Source: Bolinopsis microptera
Taxonomy: Eukaryota > Ctenophora > Tentaculata > Lobata > Bolinopsidae
NCBI RefSeq assembly: GCF_026151205.1
Contig: NC_087079.1
Span: 18,100,945 to 18,160,944 of the forward strand
Direction: 5' to 3'
DNA length: 60,000 nucleotides
Shown: piece after piece, positions 40,001-52,000 of the stretch
Position numbering within the stretch: the first letter of the stretch is position 1
How the letters are laid out: every line of letters starts with the position of its first letter
Made by a program: the position numbers and the translations under genes
Notes under the pieces: generated by a model
The model's input: only the letters and a program-made list of their open reading frames with translations
Databases searched by the model: none
Told to the model about the DNA's origin: nothing

Positions 40001-43000
40001 TTGAGTTTTAGGATTTTTCTATATTATAAGCCAATGTTTTGACATAGGGACAGTGAACATGGAATTGACTGAGATCGGAAATACATAGCTATTTGAAATG
40101 AAATGAAATGAGGTATTTATATCCCGCTCATATGATTAACCAACAACACAAGGAAGGTGGTTAACCATGTCAGAGCGGCTGACTGTGAGTGATGTGAGGA
40201 ATTTACCGTGACACTTGACAGACGTGACATTTTTCCACTTTTAAAAGTTCAAACGAAAGTTACTGACGACCGGGATGTTTTTACGGGTGATAGCAAATTT
40301 TAGACTTTGTGGCTATCTGGACTGGCCAAGGCTAATTTCTGCCGATCCATTCTTGCATCATAATAATATGTAATTCATACGTTTTTCCAATCGATAAGAA
40401 AAAACCAATTAAAAGTAAGTTGTGTCGGGACAAAAATATATTTCGTTGTCGAGTCATCTCCTCATCGCCAGTATTTTGGAAAGATTATCAGTTCTGAAAT
40501 TATATACAGATTACATCAGTTAGGAAATAATTATCGTCCAAAATACTGATACTGTGGTACAATTTTTGCGGTTCTCTAAATTAGTCACCATGCCTTTTTT
40601 CTGTAAATCTTGTCTCAATTGTTTTTATAATGAGTTTCTCCCTTACAGCTGCACCGCTACGTTATGGGAGACTCTAAAGATCCTCTACACTAATAATCAG
40701 TTCGAGAAACTCGCCTACATTGGCACCAGATTCAACCAGCTCACCAAGTCAGTATTTTGTTTCATAGACTATTGGGTGAATAACTGTGGCCTCTATAATA
40801 TGACCACTAATACGATATTATACAATATGGGTATTAATGTCATGGTTCAGTTTGTGACTCAAGAGCAGCCCTTATTCTCCAGTTGCTACTGGATATGATT
40901 AAATAAGTCATTGGTAACTCAAATCACAGAGGGCCGTAGGTTGTGGTCGCTAGTCCCCAACCCTGTGGATCCACGCCCAGATTTCTATCAGTGCGTAATA
41001 TATGGAAATAGTGTTATCTCAGCTTCTGAAGGTCTTAGAGACTCATAGTTGAGTTTAAAATGACCGCAATGCTCATGTTTATATTGGCATCATGAAAGCC
41101 CAAAATGATTATTTTTGGACAAAATTCAGAAAAACTGATTCTCACTTGGGGCGCGAGTAAAACTAAAATATCTACTAGAGAAATTAAGTGTAATTGGATG
41201 ATAAGTTCAGTGTCTAGTGTCTAGCAACGTTTATAAACACAGGATCCTTTGTAGGGTCATTCTGCATCAGAATTGATTAAGGTACGCAAAATTTTAATTA
41301 GTAGTTTCAAACCCTAGGGTGCAAAACTTCTAAATTACCCCCAGGCGCAAATATGACTTTTCTATCTCGGCAATTTTACCCCCTCCCCCCATCCGTAATC
41401 AAACGTAATCAAACTAATCAAGACCTACCCCCACCCACCCCCCCCCCCCCCCCTCAATATTCGTTCATGAAATTTCAGAATCACATAGAATTGCCTGATG
41501 ACCTTAAGTTTTGGAGTGGAATTTTGAGTTAGTCCTTTAAATTTGCCGGGAATCTTTTAGAATTTTTTAAAGAATTTTTTAAAATAATTTTTTCGAATTT
41601 GCTTTCCCCCTCCCCTCGGGGGGTAAATGGGTTGGGGTATTTTGGGGTAATTTAATCGAAAACCAACCCATGTAACAGAATCTACTTCGGGGACCCCTTT
41701 TTGCTAACTCCCCTTGAGTTCCCTTTCTAACCAAAAAAAGCTTCCCAAATTTAAAAATTTTAGATCTTTCTAGCAACCCTGATATGAATCTTTCCCCCCT
41801 GCTCTAACCAGTAAAACCAGATGCAAAAACACCAAATTTCCCGGGTTTTCCACCTAATTTGGGTACCTCTAAAAAAAGCTTTTTATCTACCACCAAAGTT
41901 CCTCCAACTTCTGCCGGTCCCAGCAACCTTTTCTTGGCAAAGGGGGTACTTCTTGCCCTGTCAGCAAACCCTCATAAACCCTTTTTTTCTGGGGGGGTTT
42001 TTGAGGTTGGGTAGAAACAGCAAGTTTCCAAAGACTGGAAAGGTTGGAAAGCACCGGGGGGTTTGCACCATATCAGAGGGTTTTTTACAAAATGCAAAAA
42101 TTTTAAAGTTTCGGTGGGAGCGGGGAGAGTTGGCATGGTTTTTAAAAGGGTTTTAAATTAAATTCTGCTCAATAAGGTTGGAATTTGGGGTTGATTAGCC
42201 AAAATACCACGTCTGGGCGAAATTCCCAAATTTTTATTTAAGGGCCTTTTTAAAACCCACTTTTCTTCTGCATGGGGGTTTACTAATTTAATTTTTTTTT
42301 TAAGGATGTATTTGGGAGAACCACCTGTATTTTAAATTTCTAAAAATGGGGGGAAAAGTAAATTTTACAACCCACCAAATTTTCCAAAATTTTTTAAAGT
42401 CCCCTTTTATTTTAAAATCACTAGGGTTTTAGCTAATCTACAAAAAAATTTCCCGGGGGTCCCCCGGGTAAGATTTCCCAGTAAACAAACACCTGCTCAA
42501 AATTTCTTTTTTAAATTTGATCCTTTAAAACCCATTCAATGTTTTTTTTCTCCTAACAGCAAAAAGGGATTTGTCCATAATATTTTTTGATTTTTTAGCC
42601 ATCCCAAAAAATTTTCTAATACAGTAACAAAAGTTTTTATTTCGTGAACTCCGACAATTAAAAATTAAAAAGGGCTACGTATGTTAAACAAAAAATTTTT
42701 TGCACTGACCCAAAAATTTTTAACACACCTTTACTCAGATTTTTTAATCTTTGGGCAATTTAAAAAAACATTTTTTTTTTTTTTTACATAAGACATGTGG
42801 GTAAAACCAAATTTCTGTGCATCCGAAATTTCAAACAAAAGTATTTTTTTTTTTGTTTATATTTTGTATTTAAAGGGCGTTTTACAAATTACGTAACACG
42901 GAGGGGGGGGTTTAGTTTTCCCCAAATTGGGGTTCCCTTTTTGGGGGCAAATTTTAAAAAATCCCGGGAAATTGAAATGGACTAACTCAAAATTTTCCCA

Positions 43001-46000
43001 TCCAAAACTTTAAAGGGCTCATCAATTTTAAAGGGGATTTTGAAAATTTCAGGGAAAAATTTACGGGGGGGGAGGGGGAAAATTTTCCAGATAGAAAAGT
43101 CAAAATTTTCGCTTTTGGGGGAAATTTAAAACTTTTGACTTTTGCACCCCAAGGTTGAAACTACAATAGAATTTGCTACCAAAAAATTCTGATGCAGAAT
43201 GCCCCTCAAAGGACCGTTTTAAAAACTTTGTGACACAACACTGAACTTCATATCCAAACACTAATTTCTCTAGAAATTTTTTTTTTTTTACTCGCCCCCA
43301 ATAGAATCGTTTTTCTAATTTTTTGTCCAAAAAAATCTTTTTTGGGCTTTCATATGCCAAAAAAACATTCATTGCGGTCTTTTAAACTCAACTAGGGTCT
43401 CTAAGCCCTTTCAAAGCTGAATACAAATTTCCCATATACCACCTATATAAAAATAGGGGCGTGGCTCCACAGGATTGGGGACAGCAAAACAACAAAGCCC
43501 CCTTTGTGATTTGATTACCAATCATTTAACCATATCCAGACAAAAAACTCTAACACAAAGTGTACACCAACCCCCCCCCCTCTAGGGGGAAAATTAGTTG
43601 GGGGGTTGCATGTTATTTTTTTTGAACCAAACTATAGTTATAATGAACTTCTACCCCCCCCCCCCCCCCCCAGTAGGCCAATTGTTTGGTGCAAACTTTT
43701 TAAACCCCCCCCCCATAGGACCAATTGTTTGGTCAACTTTACCCCCCCCCCAAGACCAATTTTTTGGTGTAACAGTGACCCCCTCCCATAGTACCTTTGT
43801 TTGGGTGCTAACAAGGACCCCCCCCCCCCCATGGGTCCAATTTTTGGGTGCTAACTATGTCCCCCCCCCCCCCAGTAGGTACCAATTGTTTGGGCTAACT
43901 AGAAAACCCCCCCCCCAGTGGGGTCCCAAATTTGTTTGGTGCTAACTATGTGACCCCCCCCCCCAGTAGGTACCAATTGTTTGGTGCTAACTATGTGACC
44001 CCCCCCCAGTTAGTTACCATTGGGTTGGTGGCTAACTAAGTAACCCCCCCCAGTAGGTACCAATTGTTTGGGTGCTAACTATGTGACCCCCCCCCCCCAG
44101 TAGGTACCAATTGTTTGGTGCTAACTAAGTAACCCCCCCCCCCCAGTAGGTACCAATTGTTTGGTGCTAACTATGGACCCCCCCCCAGTAGGTACCAATT
44201 GTTTGGTGCTAACATTTGACCCCCCCCCCCCAGTAGTACCAATTGTTTGGTGCTTACCATGTGACCCCCCCCCAGTAGGTACCAATTGTTTGGGTGCTTA
44301 CTACGTGAACCCCCCCCCCCCCAGTAGGTACCAATTGTTTGGTGCTTACTATGTGACCCCCCCCCCCCCCAGTAGGTACCAATTGTGTGGTGCTTACTAT
44401 GTTGCCCGCCCCCCCCCCAGTAGGTACCAATTGTTTGGTGCTTACTATGTGACCCCCCCCCAGTAGGTACCAATTGTTTGGGTGCTAACTATGTGACCCC
44501 CCCCCGCCCCCCAGTAGGTACCAATTGTTTGGTGCTAACTATGTGACCCCCCCCCCCCAGTAGGTACCAATTGTTTGGTGCTTACTATGTGACCCCCCCC
44601 CCAAGAGGGACCAATTGTTTGGTGCTAACTATGTGACCCCCCCCCCCCCAGTAGGTACCAATTGTTTGGTGCTAACAATGTAACCCCCCCCGGCCCTAGT
44701 AGGTACCAATTGTTTGGTGCTAATTATGTAACCCCCCCCCCCCAGTAGGTACCAATTGTTGGTGCTATTATGTAACCCCCCTAGTAGGTACCAATAGTTT
44801 GGTGCTATATATGTGACCCCCCCCCCTAGTAGGTACCAATTGTTTGGTGCTACTTATTGTAACCCCCCCCAGTAGTAACCATTTGTTTGGGTGCGTACTA
44901 TGTGACCCCCCCCCCCCCTATAGGTACCAAATTGTTTGGTGCTAACTATGTAACCCCCCAATAGGTACCAATTTTTTGGTGCTAACTATGTAACCCCCCC
45001 CCCCAGTAGGTACCAATTGTTTGGTGGCTAACTATGTGACCCCCCCCCCCTAGTAGGTACCAATTGTTTGGTGCTAACTATGTGACCCCCCCCCAGTAGG
45101 TACCAATTGTTTGGTGCTAACTATGTGACCCCCCCCCCCCCCCCTAGTAGGTACCAATTGTTTGGTGCTAACTATGTGACCCCCCCCCCCAGTAGGGTAC
45201 CAATTGGTTTGGTGCTAACTATGTGACCCCCCCCCTAGTAGGTACAAATTGTATGGTGCTAACTATGTAACCCCCCCAATAGGTACCAATTGTTTGGTGC
45301 TTACTATGTGACCCCCTCCCCCAGTAGGTACCAATTGTTTGGTGCTAATTATGTGACCCCCCCAGTAAGTACCAATTGTTTGGTGCTAACTAAGTAACCC
45401 CCCCCCCAGTAGGTACAAATTGTTTGGTGCTAACTATGTAACCCCCCCAATAGGTACCAATTGTTTGGTGCTTACTATGTGACCCCCTCCCCCAGTAGGT
45501 ACCAATTGTTTGGTGCTAATTATGTGACCCCCCCAGTAGGTACCAATTGTTTGGTGCTAACTAAGTAACCCCCCCCAGTAGGTACCAATTGTTTGGTGCT
45601 TACTATGTGACCCCCCCCCCCCAGTAGGTACCAATTGTTTGGTGCTAACTATGTGACCCCCCCCCTAGTAGGTACCAAATTGTTTGGTGCTAACTATGTG
45701 ACCCCCCCCCCAGTAGGTACCAATTGTTTGGTGCTAACTATGTGACCCCCCCAATAGGTACCAATTGTTTGGTGCTAACTATGTAACCCCCCCCCCTAGT
45801 AGGTACCAATTGTTTTGGTGCTAACTATGTAACCCCCCCCCAATAGGTACCAATTGTTTGGTGCTAACTATGTGACCCCCCCCCCCCCCCCCAGTAGGTA
45901 CCAATTGTTTGGTGCTAACTATGTAACCCCCCCCCCCCCTGTAGGTACCAATTGTTTGGTGCTAACTAAGTAACCCCCCCAGTAGGTACAAATTGTTTGG

Positions 46001-49000
46001 TGCTAACTATGTAACCCCCCCCAATAGGTACCAATTGTTTGGTGCTAACTATGTGACCCCCCCCCCCCAGTAGGTACCAATTGTTTGGTGCTTACTATGT
46101 AACCCCCCCCCCCCCCCCCCAGTAGGTACCAATTGTTTGGTGCTAACTAAGTAACCCCCCCAGTAGGTACAAATTGTTTGGTGCTAACTATGTAACCCCC
46201 CCCAATAGGTACCAATTGTTTGGTGCTAACTATGTGACTCCCCCCCCCCCCAGTAGGTACCAATTGTTTGGTGCTAACTATGTGACCCCCCCCCCCCCCC
46301 TCAGTGATGTGTTCGGAGAACAGACCTACCCTCTGATAATCTACAGCAAGAGAAAGTTAGTGGACAGAGTAGCGGAGTACAACGAACCGTGGCACACGGA
46401 GACCAGTAGTGTCAGTATTCGCAGTACTGTCACTCCTGTTCAAGGTATGTGGCTGTGTGTCCGTCCCTTTGTAAAGTTGTAATTAGCAGTTATACTAAAT
46501 CTGTTCAGATTTTTTTTTACATATGCAACCTACTAAAACCAATGGGGCCCTCCCCGGGGTCATTTTTTAATTATTTAAAAAAAACTATTAAAAGTAACAT
46601 AGAAAATAGATCCCGTAGACTGATGATAACTTTTAACTACTAATCAGAGCTATTTAAACCTGGTTTCAATAATGTTTTGAAGCACATGGGCTGGGATACA
46701 CTCAAGCTACAAAATAATACCTACTCCCCTTTCAGCTGCGCACGAGAACATATCACCCCAAATAGTTGAAGCACTGCGTCTGTGCTCCGTCCCCCTAGAT
46801 CTGGAGGTGGACCAGGAAGCGCTAGCTAGCGTGCTGAGTGTCCGCTCCCACACTGCACTCTCCTTACAGTACTGCAGACAACTCCTACTCTGTTATCTCG
46901 CCGGATACGGCAAGGGTTAGTTTTATGGTTTTTGTTGATATTTCTCAAGGCGAGGGTTATCTTTTCCCTCATACATAACACGTGTTCCCCACATAACACG
47001 TGTTCCCAAATGACAAGTGGTTCGCACATGACGTCATAACACGTGTTCCCCAGGTAACCTAAAGCCGAGTAGCTCCCCACATAACACGTGTTCCCCACAT
47101 AACACGTGTTCCCCACATAACACGTGTTCCCCAGGTAACCTAAAGCCGAGTAGCTCCCCACATAACACGTGTTCCCCACATAACACGTGTTCCCCAGGTA
47201 ACCTAAAGCCGAGTAGCTCCCCACATAACACGTGTTCCCCAGGTAACCTAAAGCCGAGCAGCTCCCCACATAACACGTGTTCCCCAGGTAACCTAAAGCC
47301 GAGTAGCTCCCCACATAACACGTGTTCCCCAGGTAACCTAAAGCCGAGTAGCTCCCCACATAACACGTGTTCCCCAGGTAACCTAAAGCCGAGTAGCTCC
47401 CCAGTCTCCTCCTTCCACCCCGGTACAGCAGGAGCCAGTAAACTATACGATAAACCTGGAGACTTGTTCGTATCACCTCTCTCTACCTCCTCCTACGGGA
47501 TCATAGTGTCTACTTACGAGAAAACTATAGGTTTGTTAGTGGCTGAACATTAGTATAGTGATTGGGACTCTAGATGAAATAAATTGGTTAATTATTGACT
47601 TATTAGTCATTGTATGTTATTTATTTAAACAACATTCTTTCACAACAATCTAAAGCTCGCGTCACGGTATGTTTCCTATCTAATTACTATAAATGATCCC
47701 AGAAATGCTGCAAGTAAAGGGAAAGACTGATTTAGCAGTTCAGGCGATGCACGAGCTAGGAAATGTTCTCTTCCACTCTGGGAATACTAAGTTAGTTATA
47801 TCTAATTTATTCGTTACCTATAAATTATATACTCGGGTTCAGGCGAGAAAATATGGCATCTATACCTCTTCATAATGTCGAACATAATCTTTCAAATTTC
47901 ACCAGAACAATAATAATTAGTATTATTGAAAATCAGCACTTCACTTACACTGTATATCAACACTTTCACTTTCACTATTACAGGGGAGCGTTCAAATGGT
48001 GGTGTGACGCACTGGACACACTGCTCCACATGACCAACTCCATGCAGAACTGGCACAGCTTCACTCCTGAAACCCTTCTCAACAAGTGCCAGATATGGGG
48101 CTGTTTGCTCGGCGCCTGTATCGCTTCTAATATTTCTCAGTGAGTCTAAAAACAGTTAGTTAGCCAGTACACTAATTTGTTTTGGCAACATATTGTTATT
48201 TGAGAGTCCTGATAAGCATGTGGTAAAGATGATGGTTATTCCCCATTATCTGTTTCTGCTTCTTCCAGTTCTCTTGATATTTGAAAAAACGGATAGCAGA
48301 ATGATTGATTACTACTTGATTTAAAATGTATTATCAACTAACAAATGGCTAATTAAGAATTATGATGATAACGTCGCACTGACCCTGATGACGTCACACT
48401 ACCCCCTGATGACGTCACACTACCCCCTGATGACGTCACACTACCCCCTGATGACGTCACACTACCCCCTGATGACGTCACAATGCCCCCCTGATGACGT
48501 CACAATGCCCCCTGATGACGTCACAATGCCCCCTGATGACGTCACAATGTCCCCTGATGACGTCACAATGCCCCCTGATGACATCACAATGCCCCCTGAT
48601 GACGTCACAATGCCCCCTGATGACGTCACACTGCCCCCTGATGACGTCACACTGCCCCCTGATGACGTCACACTGCCCCCTGATGACGTCACACTGCCCC
48701 CTGATGACGTCACACTGCCCCCTGATGACGTCACACTGCCCCCTGATGACGTCACACTGCCCCCTGATGACGTCACACTGCCCTCCCAACAGGTATATAG
48801 TGAGCCACAGTGTAGATGACAAAGTAGACGCGTGTCTCCTTAGTGCTCAGCTCTTTAAAGCACTGTTCCATGCATCCCTGCCTCACCCTGCATCTGACTA
48901 CCAATATGTTAACCACGAAATAGGTCAGTTAAGAAATATGTCTAGGGAACATGTCTAGTTAACCGTTACTTTCTGAAAATACAAGAATTACAAGTAGGTA

Positions 49001-52000
49001 ACCCTTTTTTTCGTGGAGCAAAAATGTGTTTTTTCTTCACACTTTCACAGAATGACAACAGTATATTATTAAATATCAATAATTAATTAATTAATTAATT
49101 AATTAATTAATTAATTAATTACAGGAGAAGGTTTCAACATCCCCGCCCTGATACCCGGAGTAGACCTGCTATCTGACCAGTTCAGATGCAGTGCTAGTGT
49201 GCTTGTTGGGTCTCTACACTACGTGTCCGAAACTCTTGTTAGACACCAGTTCGCTAGTCAGGTTTACAGTTACCATAGTTACACTAATAGTTACCATAGT
49301 TACACTACTACTAGTTACCATAGTTACACAGTTTACAGGATAGCTAGTCAGGTTTACTCATAGTTTAATTAGTTAGTTATTTAATTTGCTAATTAGTCAG
49401 GTTTACAGAATAGTTTAATTAGTTAGTTATTTAAGTTGCTAATTAGTCAGGTTTACTCATAGTTTAATTAGTTAGTAACTTAAGTTGCTAATTAGTCAGG
49501 TTTACTCATAGTTTAATTAGTTAGTAACTTAAGTTGCTAATTAGTCAGGTTTACTCATAGTTTAATTAGTTAGTTATTTAAGTTGCTAATTTCATGGCTA
49601 ATTATTCAGTAAGATTAATAAGAGTGTAACTTTGTAACGGTTGATTATTTCAGGCTCTACCAGTACTGTCACTATATCACTACGTTGCCATGTCTCTTCT
49701 ATCCGACACCAAACATCTTATTCTTGCTAGAATACTCAAGGTTGGTCATTTTATCGTTTATAACTTTATAATCATATTCTCACTGTTTAATGAGCTTGCT
49801 GGTCACGAAATTTAGTATTTATTATAAATAATATTGATATAGTTTAGATATTTCCTAAATACATTTTTTGATAAAGTTGACAGAAACAAGTTGACTGATA
49901 AGCTACTAACTCTGTACAGGTGGAAGCACTGACACAGTTATCCATGTTAACAGATGCTCTGCAATTGTGGAGTCTGGTATCTCAAACTGAGGCGATGCCC
50001 ACCCCTCCTACTTCTCATGGCAATAACATTTCCAACAAAACTGTGAGTTAATAATTAATTAATTGATCATTTGTAATGATTATACAACTTTCTCTTGCTG
50101 ATTGCACATTATTCGGCTTTTCCTTTGTGGCTTACTCTTTGAACATGCTGAACAGCACTAGACACTGTTTAGGTACCGGAAAAGCTTCTTCTGCTTTCCT
50201 GTTCTTCGCTACTTAATTCCATTTACCTTGACATTCTCATGTAATCATTTTCGTGTTTCAAAGAATCTCAGTAATTTCAGTTATTTTTTGGTTCTTTCAA
50301 AAAATGTTTATTAGTTGAGTTTGCAGGAGAATTATGTACCAGTAACAGCTGTATCCCTATGGGTGGGTCACATATCTCACTTGTTCGTATAGTGTAACTC
50401 CTGTAACTAGTGTAACTAGTGTAACTCCTGTAACTAAAACATTTAGATCTGTTGGCGAGCCTGTATTGACACGTGTTATTCTGTGTCACGTGTCTGTATT
50501 GACACGTGTTACTCTGTGTCACGTGTCGTCGTGACACGTGTTACTCTGTGTCACGTGTTACGTGTTATTCTGTGTCACGTGTCGTCGTGACACGTGTTGA
50601 TGCAAATATGGCTCCCCACCAGTATCTAGATTTATTTAGCAGTATATTATTGAAGTTTGTTTTATAAAAAGTGAAAAACTTGTGACGTTGGCATGGTTTA
50701 AGTCGATTGTTTTGTATGGGCATTTCCCTGTGTAACTAAACCATTAAGCTTTATGTTTTACTGCATACGTGATCATTTAAGAGCTCCAATATTATACCAA
50801 GGAGCAATGAGCATGAACAAACGAGGGAGCAAGTGAGATATATGGTAATTTCTTAACTTAAAGTGCAAATTTCGGAGGGAAATGAAATTAAGTTAGGAAA
50901 TTACCATTATTTTCACTTAGTTGAATATTAGACAATGGTTAGTGTTGTACCGAATAAAAAGTGAAAACTTGTGAATTTGGTGTTTATTAAATCGAGTAAC
51001 ATGTGAGTTGTGATGTTATGTAAACTTTTAAATGAATAACTTATGACGGTGGCATGGTTTGCGCCAATAATAATCTCTCGGTGAAGCATCGAAAGTTATA
51101 TTTATAAGTTTACTGTTCGAATGATTATAAAAGTCATCCTCAGTTCTCAGAGTTATAAATCTAAATATCTCGCAGAATGTTCCAGAGTACAACATAACAG
51201 AACCACTAAACAGTACCCAGAACGTACAAGCTGTGGAGCATGCTATAAAGTGCAAGATCCCCCCAATCCCTCAACCCCCCTTCACTACTAACCTATCAGC
51301 ACTTGCGCAGCTGGCGCACGCTGGGTTGATGCTGGCTATTGCGCAGCGGTCCTCTGTTGTGCCTATGTACAGTGAGGGCAGTGAGAGTCAAAGTAAGAAT
51401 GTCTCCTGGAATATAAACAAATTCACTGACAATTGTACTGAACTGACCATTACTTGTCTCCTGGGATATAAACAAATTCACTGACCATTGTACTGAACTG
51501 ACCATGTACCGACCATGTATTTTTAATTCCCTGTTATCCCTTCAAATAATGATTATTCCCACAGCTACAGAATCTGCCATCAAGTACAAACTGTGTAATT
51601 CGGCTGAAGTTATACTCATGCACCTCTCCAAATGTGCTGATAAAGGTAATTCAGTATGCCATATTTTGAAAGTTTGAACTGACTAAACAGCTCTACACTT
51701 CTGAAAATTTCCTCAACTTCTTTTTGAGTTTTAAATTTCTCCCTTCAGAAGACGCCCACTACTGTGAAATAGAGATAGGGGTGAGTTCCCGTAGGTTGCT
51801 GTGCACTATCGCACTGGAGAAACAACTGGGGGCTACCATAGTTAACCTCAGTAACTACGGGCTCTCACTTCTCCAGCGCTCTTATCAGCTTGACAGGTCT
51901 GTAGCTTACATTTCTGTTGTTTTTAGAGATAGATACATCTTAGTTTTCGGTGATTAATGATTGTGATGACGGAGTTTAAAACATTGTATTGTGAACTTAT

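Noticed and set aside
43598-44473. Proline- or glycine-rich proteins
   Set aside because: Translation of the C-rich satellite on both strands; frames depend on homopolymer lengths.
48388-48958. MTSHYPL / PPDDVTM repeat protein
   Set aside because: Frames of the 21-bp CRE minisatellite; only the tail after 48,793 is coding, in the CFAP54 frame.
49269-49327. Three GTTACCATAGTTAC motifs as X-boxes
   Set aside because: The second half-site AGTTAC departs from RGYAAC, so I count them only as part of the repeat.
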